Assembly (NCBI GenBank): GCA_002429385.1
Contig: DIZL01000068.1
Span: 1 to 41,782, forward strand
Reading direction: 5' to 3'
DNA length: 41,782 bases
Source: Prolixibacteraceae bacterium UBA6029
GTDB lineage: Bacteria; Bacteroidota; Bacteroidia; Bacteroidales; Prolixibacteraceae
The notes beneath the pieces were generated by a model. That model was not told the origin of the DNA. It saw only the letters and a program-made list of their open reading frames with translations, and searched no databases. Position numbers and translations under genes: made by a program. This document shows positions 7,261 through 16,390 of the stretch, in pieces; positions within the stretch are counted from its first letter, which is position 1, and every line of letters begins with the position of its first letter.

Positions 7261-8280
7261 CTATTCTTTCAGCGAACTACCCCTTATAATTAGATCGGCA
7301 TAAAGCACTTTGACTTCCGGGATGTATTCGGTTTCATCTGACAGGATCCTGTTGAAGAGCATCTCTGCGGCCGTAGTTCCCATTTCGTAGCCATGCTGGT
7401 CGACGGAGGAAAGGTGCGGATCGGTGATACCCGACAGGTATCCGTCGCTGAAGCCTACGATAGAGATGTCGTCGGGAATTTTATAGCCTCTTTTCTGGAT
7501 GGTTTGCATGGCTCCGATGGCAGTCATGTCGTTCACCGCAAAAATACCATCGGGAATAATTCCTGCATCAAGCATAGTTACCACCATATTACGGGCCTTT
7601 TCGAAGGTATCGGCCTCCACTATCAGGCGGTTGTCGATGGGAATACCGGCTTCGGTGAGGGCATTCATATACCCCTGCAAGCGATCGCGACCAATCACCA
7701 GGTTTTGGGGTCCGGCAAAATGGGCAATGCGTTTCCGTCCTGTTTCAATCAGATGGCGGGTAGCCTTGTACGAAGCCTCAAGGTCGTCAATAACCACCTG
7801 GTCGGCATCGACTTCGGGAGCTACACGGTCAAAAAACACGAGGGGGATTCCGCTTTCCTGTAAATCAATCAGATGATCGAAGTTCTGCGTTTCCTTTGAT
7901 ACAGAGACCACAAGGCCATCGATCCGGTGTGAAAGCAGCGCTTTGCAATTGGCCACTTCGCGTATATAGCTTTCGTTCGACTGACAGATGATAACGGTAT
8001 ATCCTTTTTGCGAAGCGACATCTTCAATTCCGCTGATTACTGAAGAGAAAAAATAGTGTACTATTTCAGGAATAATAATCCCAATGGTATAACTGCGGCT
8101 GTTTTTCAGGCTCAGGGCTACCGCGTTTGGCTGATATTTCAGTTTGCCTGCCAGATCGTTCACCGCCTTCTTGGTATCCACATTGATATCCGGATGGTCT
8201 TTCAGTGCGCGTGAAACCGTTGAAGGTGAAATGCTTAGTATCCGCGCTATATCTTTAATGGTAATCTGATTACTGCGCAT
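7261..8280 (-). CDS. LacI-family transcriptional regulator of the sus locus
   Basis: A 339-residue regulator. The HTH is at about residues 5-30 (TIKDIARILSISPSTVSRAL), followed by the hinge helix region (YQPNAVALSLK). The periplasmic-binding-protein-like sugar domain runs from about 60 to 330 (YTIGIIIPEIVHYFFSSVIS). The chosen start gives MRSNQITIKDIA. An upstream in-frame ATG would add 12 residues without homology. It is divergent from susC with 363 bp between them, which is the usual position for a maltodextrin-responsive LacI in non-Bacteroides Bacteroidota. It probably controls the SusC-to-SusF operon, and possibly itself, through a site such as 8437-8448. The ligand is inferred to be a malto-oligosaccharide. 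Confidence 0.92.
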   Translation of the reverse strand: MRSNQITIKDIARILSISPSTVSRALKDHPDINVDTKKAVNDLAGKLKYQPNAVALSLKNSRSYTIGIIIPEIVHYFFSSVISGIEDVASQKGYTVIICQSNESYIREVANCKALLSHRIDGLVVSVSKETQNFDHLIDLQESGIPLVFFDRVAPEVDADQVVIDDLEASYKATRHLIETGRKRIAHFAGPQNLVIGRDRLQGYMNALTEAGIPIDNRLIVEADTFEKARNMVVTMLDAGIIPDGIFAVNDMTAIGAMQTIQKRGYKIPDDISIVGFSDGYLSGITDPHLSSVDQHGYEMGTTAAEMLFNRILSDETEYIPEVKVLYADLIIRGSSLKE

Positions 8281-8436
8281 AATTGAGTTAGTCTTTGGTC
8301 GTTTGGGGTAAATCAACCACTAAAGATAATATATTATTTCCACGCATCACTATCCGGGAGAGAATGGTGTAAAATGCTTCAAAACATACCCACCAGTTCG
8401 TACCTGTTTTTAAACATAAAGAGTGCAAACGTCACC

Positions 8437-8448
8437 GCAAACGATTGC
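8437..8448. promoter_or_regulatory. Candidate LacI-family operator
   Basis: GCAAACGATTGC is a 12-bp near-palindrome with 10 of 12 symmetric positions and a central CG, as in LacI-family operators. A second GCAAACG occurs 13 bp upstream at 8424-8430. It lies in the divergent region between lacI and susC. Confidence 0.4.
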
Positions 8449-8536
8449 AGTAAATGAATTGTGACATCTTTTAACAGTTAATTAACGGTTTCTTTAAGTT
8501 TGAAGTGGAATTAAAAGTAAATGAAGTTATAAACGG

Positions 8537-8591
8537 ATCCCGATGGCAATCGGGATTGAATGGTATTAACTGATCCCGATGGCTATCGGGA
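8537..8591. repeat. Two REP-like palindromes upstream of susC
   Basis: ATCCCGAT-GGCA-ATCGGGAT at 8537-8556 and TCCCGAT-GGCT-ATCGGGA at 8574-8591 are two copies of one palindrome type, 37 bp apart. A third, near-identical copy is inside the amidohydrolase gene at 22431-22448. Confidence 0.75.
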
Positions 8592-8643
8592 CTTTGGATG
8601 TTGAATCTAAAAATTAGTAATTGAACCAATAATTAATTAAAAC

Positions 8644-11643
8644 ATGAGGATTATTCACAAAAACCTAAATGTATTAATGCTGATATTGTCGCTTTTGCTT
8701 GGAAATTTCGCAATGGCGCAACAGACAGCATTAACGGGTAAGGTAACCGATAGCTCATCGGGGGAATCTTTACCAGGTGTTTCGATCGTAATTAAAGGTA
8801 CGACCACGGGAACCATCACCGATATGGATGGTCAATACACCCTTAATGTAAAAAAGGGAGAAATCCTTCAGTTTTCATTCGTAGGATATAAAGTTCAGGA
8901 GATTCCTTTTACGGGTCAAAAAAGTCTTGCCATATCCCTTGTAGTCGATCGTGCACAAGTGGATGAAGTGGTAGTTATCGGCTATGGTCAGGTCAAGAAA
9001 TCGGATGCCACGGGTGCGATCAGTACGGTGAGTTCAAAAGATTTCAACCATGGATCGATTAGCTCACCACAGGAACTGATGGTTGGCAAGAGTGCCGGCA
9101 CCGTGATTACTTCCAGTGATGGTGCTCCGGGAAGTGGCGCAACCATCCGTATCAGGGGAGGTTCATCCATGTCGGCAAGCAATGATCCATTAATTATCAT
9201 TGATGGATTCCCTGTAAGTAATTCGGGAATTTCAGGATTGGCAAACCCTTTATCAACAATCAATCCTAATGATATTGAAACTTTTACGGTATTGAAAGAT
9301 GCTTCGGCAACTGCCATTTATGGTTCAAGGGCCTCAAACGGAGTCATCCTTATTACTACCAAAAAAGGAACTGTCGGAAAACCAATGAAAATCGAATATA
9401 ATGGTACTGTTTCGGTGAATACTATTCCTGCTTACATGGACGTTATGTCTGGGGATCAATTCCGCTCAATGGCTTATGATCTTGCCTCACAAAGTGCGGT
9501 TGGCTTAAGTATGGGTAGTTTAAGTCGTCTTGGAACACAAAACACCAACTGGCAATCACAAATCTATCAGACTGCCCTTTCGCATGACCATAATGTCAAT
9601 ATTAGCGGTGGATATAAAACCATGCCTTACCGTGTTTCCATCGGATACACCAATCAGGATGGTATTTTGAAAACGACCAATATGGATCGTACAACATTGG
9701 CAATAGGACTCGATCCTTCTTTTCTGAACAATACTTTGAAAGTAAGCATCAATCTGAAAGGAAGTTACACCAGTCAGAATTTTGGTAATGCAGGGGCTGT
9801 TGGTTCTGCTGTCGCCTATGATCCCACACAACCGGTTATGAACGGCAATACCAAATTCGGCGGATATAATACCTGGATCAATCTTTCGGATATATTACCC
9901 GACGGGACCATGAATCCAAACGGAAGTCCAAACCCCATCGGTGTAGCCAATCCGGTTGCCTTACTTAACCAGACCGACAATACTTCAATCGTGCAACGAA
10001 GCCTGGGAAATGTACAGTTAGACTATAAACTTCCTTTCCTCCCGGGATTACGGGCTAATTTGAATGCAGGTTATGATTATTTCACCACAAAGGGACACAA
10101 CAATAGTCCTAATGAAGCTGCTTTTACCTATAGAAACGGAATTGGCGCCAAGGATGACTATAAACAAAACGGTAAGACTCAACTGGTGGATTTTTACCTG
10201 AATTATGTGAAAGATATCAAATCAATTGATAGCAAGATAGATGTTACCGGTGGTTACTCATGGCAGCATTTTTATAAAGACGGATCAAATTTTAGCCGCA
10301 ATGGCGACGGAACCCAGGTATCAGACAGTTCAAAATTCATCAATGAAAACTACTTGGTGTCTTTCTTCGGACGTATGAATTATACTTTAAAAGACCGATA
10401 TTTATTAACCTTCACTCTTCGAGATGACGGGTCTTCACATTTTTCAAAGGCTAACCGCTGGGGTCTTTTCCCTGCAGCCGCATTGGCCTGGAAGATCAAG
10501 GACGAATCGTTCCTTAAAGATGTTTCAGAAGTTAGTGATTTGAAATTAAGATTAGGCTGGGGTATCACCGGTCAGCAGGATGTAGGTAATGATTTTCCTT
10601 ATTTGCCTGTATACCGTGGAAGTACAGCAACAGCACAGTACCAGTTTGGAGACGTCTTTTATAACACCTTGCGTCCAAATCCATATGATGCAAACATAAA
10701 ATGGGAGCAAACTGCTACCCTTAATCTTGGTTTAGACTTTGGATTTCTGAAAGACCGTCTTACCGGTACATTGGATGTTTACCAACGGAAAACCACAGAT
10801 ATGCTGAATACCATTCCAATTGCAGCAGGAAGCAATTTCTCCAATTTCTTACTTACTAACGTAGGAAATATGGAAAACAAAGGGGTAGAACTTTCTTTGA
10901 ACGGAATCATTGTTTCGAAAAAGGATATCACCTGGAGCATGGGCTTTAATGCTGCTTACAATCAGAATAAAATCACCAAGCTGACCAAGACCGACGATCC
11001 TAATTATACCGGAGTCGATACTGGACTTATTGGTGGTGGCGTTGGAAATTACATCCAAAATCAAATGGTCGGATACCCTGTCAATTCATTTTATGTCTTC
11101 CAACAGGTTTATGGTTCGAATGGCATGCCGATCGAAGGGCTCTATGCTGACCGCACTGGTAAAGGAGGAACAATTACAAGCAATAACCTGAATAAATACC
11201 ATGATAAAAAACCGGCACCGGATTATACGCTGGGAATCAATTCAAGGTTTGCTTATAAACACATCGACTTCTCCTTCTCTGGAAGAGCAAGTATTGGCAA
11301 CTATGTATACAATAATGTTGCTTCAGGTGCATTATACTCAACCGTTTACAATCAGTCAGGATTCTTTAACAACATTCCAACGCTGGTTAACAACGCAAAG
11401 TTTACAAATACACAATACTTCTCTGATCAATACATTGAGAATGCCTCCTTTTTTAAGATGGATAATATGAGTATCGGATACAATTTCGAAAAGCATCTTA
11501 AAGCACGAATAAGCTTTACTGTACAAAACGTCTTCACGATTACAAAATATACAGGACTTGATCCTGAAGTTAATGGCGGTATTGACAATAATTTTTATCC
11601 CCGTCCGAGAGTATTTGTACTTGGCGTAAATCTTACACTATAA
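8644..11643 (+). CDS. susC: SusC/RagA family TonB-dependent outer membrane receptor
   Basis: A 999-residue TonB-dependent importer. It has a signal peptide ending AMAQQ at about 26, a carboxypeptidase-D regulatory-like domain at about 30-105 (LTGKVTDSSSGESLPGVSI), a TonB-box region DEVVVIGYG, a plug domain at about 120-240 (IRIRGGSS, then DASATAIYGSRASNGVILIT), and a 22-strand-type barrel to the C-terminal aromatic-rich strand (FVLGVNLTL). It imports malto-oligosaccharides held by SusD using energy from TonB. The substrate is inferred from the neighbouring SusE/SusF-like proteins and the GH13 amylase. It is followed by susD after 18 bp and is probably the first gene of the operon. Confidence 0.96.
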   Translation: MRIIHKNLNVLMLILSLLLGNFAMAQQTALTGKVTDSSSGESLPGVSIVIKGTTTGTITDMDGQYTLNVKKGEILQFSFVGYKVQEIPFTGQKSLAISLVVDRAQVDEVVVIGYGQVKKSDATGAISTVSSKDFNHGSISSPQELMVGKSAGTVITSSDGAPGSGATIRIRGGSSMSASNDPLIIIDGFPVSNSGISGLANPLSTINPNDIETFTVLKDASATAIYGSRASNGVILITTKKGTVGKPMKIEYNGTVSVNTIPAYMDVMSGDQFRSMAYDLASQSAVGLSMGSLSRLGTQNTNWQSQIYQTALSHDHNVNISGGYKTMPYRVSIGYTNQDGILKTTNMDRTTLAIGLDPSFLNNTLKVSINLKGSYTSQNFGNAGAVGSAVAYDPTQPVMNGNTKFGGYNTWINLSDILPDGTMNPNGSPNPIGVANPVALLNQTDNTSIVQRSLGNVQLDYKLPFLPGLRANLNAGYDYFTTKGHNNSPNEAAFTYRNGIGAKDDYKQNGKTQLVDFYLNYVKDIKSIDSKIDVTGGYSWQHFYKDGSNFSRNGDGTQVSDSSKFINENYLVSFFGRMNYTLKDRYLLTFTLRDDGSSHFSKANRWGLFPAAALAWKIKDESFLKDVSEVSDLKLRLGWGITGQQDVGNDFPYLPVYRGSTATAQYQFGDVFYNTLRPNPYDANIKWEQTATLNLGLDFGFLKDRLTGTLDVYQRKTTDMLNTIPIAAGSNFSNFLLTNVGNMENKGVELSLNGIIVSKKDITWSMGFNAAYNQNKITKLTKTDDPNYTGVDTGLIGGGVGNYIQNQMVGYPVNSFYVFQQVYGSNGMPIEGLYADRTGKGGTITSNNLNKYHDKKPAPDYTLGINSRFAYKHIDFSFSGRASIGNYVYNNVASGALYSTVYNQSGFFNNIPTLVNNAKFTNTQYFSDQYIENASFFKMDNMSIGYNFEKHLKARISFTVQNVFTITKYTGLDPEVNGGIDNNFYPRPRVFVLGVNLTL

Positions 11644-11661
11644 CTTTATTAAGAATACGAC

Positions 11662-13224
11662 ATGAAAAATTATAAAATAAAATCATTAGCTGTTATCCTT
11701 GCCGCACTGATGTTTTCGTCTTGTGTCAAAGATTTGAGTGTTACTCCGAAAGATCCAAACATTGTAACTTCTCTTACTGTTTATAACACACCCGCGGCCT
11801 ACAAAGAAGGATTGGCAAAGCTTTATGCTACCTTATCTGTAAGCGGTCAGCAGGGTCCATCCGGTCAACCGGATATCGCCGGGATTGATGAAGGTTTTGG
11901 AAATTATCTTCGTCAGTATTGGAATTTACAGGAATTATCAACCGATGAAGCGGTTATGGCCTGGAATGATGCCTCTATTAAAGACTTCCATTGGCAAACA
12001 TGGGCTCCGAATGATGTATTCGTTGCCGCACTCTATTCGCGCATCATGTACACTGTTGCCTTGTGTAATGAATATATCCGGGCAACTGCAGGGAATACCG
12101 ATCCCGATATCATGAAATATCATGCCGAAGCAAGATTTCTTCGTGCACTGGCTTATTATCACGCCATCGATTTATTTGGCAATCCTCCCTTTGTTACTGA
12201 AGCTGACAAACCTGGAGCATTTTTCCCAAAACAAACCACACGTGCTGCATTGTTTACCTATCTTGAAACTGAACTCAAGGCTATTGAAACAGAACTTGGC
12301 GCTCCAAAATTTGAATATGGAAGAGCTGATCAGGGTGCAGCATGGACTCTTTTGGCCAAGCTTTATCTGAATGCAAAAGTGTATGTAGGAACAGATAGAA
12401 ATGCTGATTGTGTTACTTATTGCAACAAGGTAATTGCCGCCGGTTATACATTAAATGCCAAATACGCAAATAATTTTACTGCTGACAATAACAAAAGTTC
12501 TGAAATGATTTTCCCGATTACTTGTGATGGAAAACATACCCAATCATACGGAGGAATGACTTATCTCGTCCATGCAGAAATTGGCGGAACCATGCCACCT
12601 GCTCAGTTTGGTGTTGGTGGTGGATGGGGTGGAATTCGCACCACTTCTGCTTTAGTTTCCAAATTTGCTGATACAAGCGGCAAAACCGATCAACGGGCTA
12701 TGTTCTGGACCGATGGGCAGAAACTTGTGATTACAGATATCAGTCAGTTTACTGATGGATGGGCCATTACAAAATTCTCCAATCTAACCTCTACGGGGGC
12801 TGCTGCACCTGATGCCCATCCCGACTTTGTGGATACTGACTACCCTGTATTCCGTCTTGCTGACGTATACCTGATGTACACCGAAGCTGTTCTCAGAGGG
12901 GGAACCTCTGGTGATGCAGGTACTGCATTAGGATTTGTGAATGCTATTCGTACAAGAGCTTTTGGCAATAACACCGGCAATATTACAGCCGGACAGTTGA
13001 ATTTGGATTTTGTTCTTGATGAGCGTTCACGCGAACTCTATTGGGAAGGTCACCGCAGAACCGACCTGATCAGGTTTGGCAAATTTACCGGCGGAGCCTA
13101 CTTATGGCCCTGGAAAGGAAAAGTTGCAGCAGGAACAGCTACCGATAGTTACCGTGATTTGTATCCAATTCCATCAAACGATATGGGTGCCAATCCAACA
13201 TTAGTACAAAATCCTGGTTATTAA
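11662..13224 (+). CDS. susD: SusD/RagB family glycan-binding lipoprotein
   Basis: A 520-residue surface lipoprotein with lipobox FSSC at Cys21 followed by VKD, a charged export signal used for surface exposure in Bacteroidota. The SusD TPR-like N-terminal half (NEYIRATAGNTDPDIMKYHA, then EARFLRALAYYHAIDLFGNPP) is clear. The C-terminal signature DERSRELYWEGHRRTDLIRF, followed by YPIPSNDMGANPTLVQNPGY, is nearly textbook. It caps the SusC barrel and delivers glycans. It lies 18 bp after susC and 19 bp before the SusE-like gene, consistent with one transcript. Confidence 0.95.
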   Translation: MKNYKIKSLAVILAALMFSSCVKDLSVTPKDPNIVTSLTVYNTPAAYKEGLAKLYATLSVSGQQGPSGQPDIAGIDEGFGNYLRQYWNLQELSTDEAVMAWNDASIKDFHWQTWAPNDVFVAALYSRIMYTVALCNEYIRATAGNTDPDIMKYHAEARFLRALAYYHAIDLFGNPPFVTEADKPGAFFPKQTTRAALFTYLETELKAIETELGAPKFEYGRADQGAAWTLLAKLYLNAKVYVGTDRNADCVTYCNKVIAAGYTLNAKYANNFTADNNKSSEMIFPITCDGKHTQSYGGMTYLVHAEIGGTMPPAQFGVGGGWGGIRTTSALVSKFADTSGKTDQRAMFWTDGQKLVITDISQFTDGWAITKFSNLTSTGAAAPDAHPDFVDTDYPVFRLADVYLMYTEAVLRGGTSGDAGTALGFVNAIRTRAFGNNTGNITAGQLNLDFVLDERSRELYWEGHRRTDLIRFGKFTGGAYLWPWKGKVAAGTATDSYRDLYPIPSNDMGANPTLVQNPGY

Positions 13225-13243
13225 TCCTTAAAACTTTTGAACA

Positions 13244-14275
13244 ATGAATAAAAAATTATTTATATATCTGACTTTAATTGGATTGATCGGACTTTTGTTT
13301 TCTTGCAAAAAGGACGAAACAAAAGCAGTTTTGTCTGACAATCCGATTGTACCAACTTTTCAGACTATTCCTGATTTGACCCTTAAGAGGGTCAATGGAA
13401 CCAGTGTTCTAACTTTTGTTGGTACTCCTGTAGATGCAGGATTCCATGCCTCTGTAACTTATTACCTCGAAGCATGTGCCAAAGGGAATAATTTTGTAGA
13501 TGCAGTCCAAATCATGAATGATGTTCAGGATCTTTCTCTGCAGATTTCAGTGAGTGATTTGAACGGTATGCTGCTTAAAAAGTTTCCTGCCGATAAGGTA
13601 TCTTCACTTGACTTTCGCATCCGTGCAGTCCTGTCCTTAAGCAGCGGCACCGGATCTTATGTCTATAGTTCAACAGTGACAACCAAAGATGTAACTATTT
13701 ATGGGTTACCACGCCTGGACTTAATCAATTCGGGTATCGCCCAGAAGATTGAATCCCCATTAGGAGACGGCAGTTACTTAGGATATGTGAACCTGGATAT
13801 AACAAAGCCATTTACTTTAAAAGATCCTGATGCCAATGTTGTATATGGTGACAGTAACGGACTTCTCGCAGTAAATGGAACAGCCATTCCGTTCCCTGTA
13901 AAGGATGTTACCGGATGGCACAAACTAGCTGTAAATACCAAGGCGCTTACCTATAAAATGGATCTCTATATGATCGGAATTATTGGTTCGGCAACTGTAA
14001 ATGGCTGGAATACTCCGGATACAAAAATGGACTATGATATCAACCAGGGTTGTTGGGTGAAGACTTTAGATCTGCAACCTAGTCTCGATGGCGGCGTAAT
14101 GAAATGCGAGTTCAAGTTCAGGCTGAATGATGATTGGGGCTGGAATGTTGGCGGGACTCTTGATAAATTGGTACAAGGTGGTGCCAATCTGGTTGTAACT
14201 CCCGGTAATTATACCGTTAAGTTATTCATAAATTCTGATGGATCTACCGGTTCATGTCAGCTAACTAAGAACTAA
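13244..14275 (+). CDS. SusE-like outer membrane starch-binding lipoprotein
   Basis: A 343-residue lipoprotein with lipobox LLFSC at Cys21 followed by KKDE, the surface-export signal. The N-terminal SusE domain covers about 35-150, with typical Ig-like strands and a Phe-Arg-Ile-Arg-Ala-Val segment. A C-terminal SusE/SusF-type carbohydrate-binding module at about 240-343 begins LYMIGIIGSATVNGWNTP and ends FKFRLNDDWGWNVGG. In characterised Sus systems these modules bind starch helices at the cell surface. The gene follows susD by 19 bp. It is shorter than Bacteroides SusE proteins because it has one recognisable terminal module. Confidence 0.88.
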   Translation: MNKKLFIYLTLIGLIGLLFSCKKDETKAVLSDNPIVPTFQTIPDLTLKRVNGTSVLTFVGTPVDAGFHASVTYYLEACAKGNNFVDAVQIMNDVQDLSLQISVSDLNGMLLKKFPADKVSSLDFRIRAVLSLSSGTGSYVYSSTVTTKDVTIYGLPRLDLINSGIAQKIESPLGDGSYLGYVNLDITKPFTLKDPDANVVYGDSNGLLAVNGTAIPFPVKDVTGWHKLAVNTKALTYKMDLYMIGIIGSATVNGWNTPDTKMDYDINQGCWVKTLDLQPSLDGGVMKCEFKFRLNDDWGWNVGGTLDKLVQGGANLVVTPGNYTVKLFINSDGSTGSCQLTKN

Positions 14276-14291
14276 TTTGAAATGCGTGTTT

Positions 14292-14340
14292 GGTTCACTG
14301 TGCATATTTAAAGCAGTGCTTCACTTAAGAACAGTGAGCC
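14292..14340 (+). promoter_or_regulatory. Stem-loop between the SusE-like and SusF-like genes
   Basis: Arms GGTTCACTGT (14292-14301) and ACAGTGAGCC (14331-14340) pair with one G-U, enclosing 29 nt. No U-tract follows. It may tune read-through or mRNA processing between the two lipoprotein genes. Confidence 0.4.
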
Positions 14341-14391
14341 AGATGCAAATTTTCAATAGGTTATAAAAAATAACGTTTAAAAAATATATTT

Positions 14392-16212
14392 ATGAAACGA
14401 ATGTCCATATATAGAATATTGGCCGTCCTCGTAACTGTGATCGTGCTTTTTGCTGCATGCACAAAGGAAACTGCGGATGTTAGATTAGCTCCGACACTTG
14501 CTACTACCCAATTGCTTAATGTTACCTCCAATACGGCCACTGTAGTTGGCTATGTGGTTTCTGAAGGTAGTGGATTTACTGAAAAAGGAGTATGTTTCAA
14601 TATCGCCACAGCTCCTACAATTGCCAACAGCAAAGTTGCCTATACTGGTGAAGCTACTACAGCAACTTTCAGCGTGGCATTGAGTGGACTTAATTATGCC
14701 ACCAAATATTATGCACGGGCTTATGCAACAGGTTCGGCCGGGACTATCTACGGCGAAGAGTATAATTTCACCACTCTGCCTGTGGTTCCTACCCTCACAA
14801 CGGTTGCTATTACAGCAATTACTGGTAATTCAGCAGCTGGTGGCGGTAATGTGACCGTTACCGGAGGCGCTGATGTCACTGCCCGCGGTATATGCTTTGC
14901 ATTAACCCACAATCCGGCGGTTACCGATATTAAAACAAGCGATGGAAAAGGGGCAGGAGCATTTGTAAGTGCACTTACCGCCCTGAAAGGCAACACGACT
15001 TATTATGTACGCGCCTATGCTACAAACAGCGCAGGTACAGGTTATGGTCCTGAAGTTTCTTTCACAACTCTGGTTGATTTGCCTGTTATTACCACTGCTG
15101 CTACATCTGCTATTACAAAAGTAGCTGCCGTATCGGGTGGTAATGTGACCTATGATGGAGGTGGTACTATCACTGCCAGAGGTATTGTCTGGAGCTTAAC
15201 AGCTAATCCGACATTATCAAATACCAAGATTGATGGCGGTACAGGTACGGGTGCATTTGTTAGCCCAATTAGCGGTTTAACCAGCAGTACGGTTTATCAT
15301 GTCCGTGCCTATGCAACCAATAGCGCCGGAACAGCTTACGGAGCAGATGTACAATTCTCAACATTGGCTGATATTACTAAACTGTGGGTCGTTGGTGATT
15401 ATAACGGTTGGGATAACAGTGATAATGCCAAGTTCATTCTTTCAACAATTACCAGCAATGGTGATGCCGAAGGATACGTCTTTCTCAAGAGCGGTGGATT
15501 TAAACTTGCTACAGATCACAGCTGGTCAGATGGTGCTACATTTGGTGATGGCGGTTCGGGTAAATTAGTCAATCCGGGAGGCAATATTGCAGTTCCTGCT
15601 GACGGTTACTATTTGATCAAAGCTAATATTGGAACCATGACCTATTCCATCACCCTGACCACCTGGGGTATTATAGGTGATGCAACCATTGGTGGCTGGG
15701 GTACTCAAACCAATATGGTTTATAATCCTACAAGTTTGACATTCAATTTAGGGGCACATTTAACTGCCGGAACAACAATGTTCAAATTCAGAGGGACCTC
15801 TGATTGGGGAATAAATTATGGCATTAAACCAGGAATTTCAACCCTGGTTGCTGGAGGAGATAATATTCCTGTTACGGTTGAAGGGGATTATGCAATCACT
15901 TTGGATTTAAGCCATCCAAACGCTTACACTTATAGTGCAAACCGCTGGGGCATAATTGGTGATGCTACTCCTGATGGATGGAACTCCGATCAAAACTTGA
16001 CCTGGGATGCCACAAATAAGGTATTCACTATCACTGTAACCTTAACCGCAGGCACCATTAAATTCAGGGCTAACGATGCCTGGGATCTTGCTTTAGGTGG
16101 TTCTCTTGACGCATTATCTACTTCTGGAGGAAACATTCCGGTTGCAGCTGCAGGTAATTATACTGTCACTTTAGATCCATGGGGTCTGAAAGCAACGGTT
16201 ACTAAAAACTAA
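14392..16212 (+). CDS. SusF-like lipoprotein with three fibronectin-like repeats and three starch-binding modules
   Basis: A 606-residue lipoprotein with lipobox FAAC at Cys23 followed by TKE. Three tandem fibronectin-like repeats occupy about 34-128, 133-227 and 232-326, each ending in a version of YYVRAYATNSAGTGYG plus FTT. Three SusE/SusF-type modules follow at about 330-424 (LWVVGDYNGWD), 425-517 (WGIIGDATIGGWG) and 518-606 (WGIIGDATPDGWN), each with aromatic residues suited to starch binding. The FN3-like repeats probably act as a stalk that lifts the binding modules off the surface. It is last in the operon, before a strong terminator, and longer than classical SusF because of the repeats. 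Confidence 0.88.
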   Translation: MKRMSIYRILAVLVTVIVLFAACTKETADVRLAPTLATTQLLNVTSNTATVVGYVVSEGSGFTEKGVCFNIATAPTIANSKVAYTGEATTATFSVALSGLNYATKYYARAYATGSAGTIYGEEYNFTTLPVVPTLTTVAITAITGNSAAGGGNVTVTGGADVTARGICFALTHNPAVTDIKTSDGKGAGAFVSALTALKGNTTYYVRAYATNSAGTGYGPEVSFTTLVDLPVITTAATSAITKVAAVSGGNVTYDGGGTITARGIVWSLTANPTLSNTKIDGGTGTGAFVSPISGLTSSTVYHVRAYATNSAGTAYGADVQFSTLADITKLWVVGDYNGWDNSDNAKFILSTITSNGDAEGYVFLKSGGFKLATDHSWSDGATFGDGGSGKLVNPGGNIAVPADGYYLIKANIGTMTYSITLTTWGIIGDATIGGWGTQTNMVYNPTSLTFNLGAHLTAGTTMFKFRGTSDWGINYGIKPGISTLVAGGDNIPVTVEGDYAITLDLSHPNAYTYSANRWGIIGDATPDGWNSDQNLTWDATNKVFTITVTLTAGTIKFRANDAWDLALGGSLDALSTSGGNIPVAAAGNYTVTLDPWGLKATVTKN

Positions 16213-16224
16213 TATCTTAATCTT

Positions 16225-16265
16225 AAAGGCTTATCCGTTCACTCCGGACGGATAAGCCTTTTTTT
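16225..16265 (+). terminator. Rho-independent terminator of the sus operon
   Basis: Perfect 14-bp stem AAAGGCTTATCCGT (16225-16238) with ACGGATAAGCCTTT (16248-16261), a 9-base loop, and a run of T to 16265. It lies 13 bp after the SusF-like stop codon and separates the amylase gene from the sus operon. Confidence 0.9.
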
Positions 16266-16390
16266 ATTAGCCGGATAACCAATCTTCCGGTTTTCTTATC
16301 AAATGAATATTGCAGATTATACGGTCCGGACAAATGTTCAACCTGTATCTTGCAATTTCTTTTTTACCTTTACTTTTTATTCCAAAACAA

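Larger units (their letters stand above)
8281..8643. other. Divergent lacI-susC control region
   Basis: 363 bp without a gene. It contains the operator candidate at 8437-8448, a -7-like TAAGTTTG at 8495-8502 for susC (no good -33 match), and two REP-like palindromes at 8536-8591 within the probable susC leader. Confidence 0.5.
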
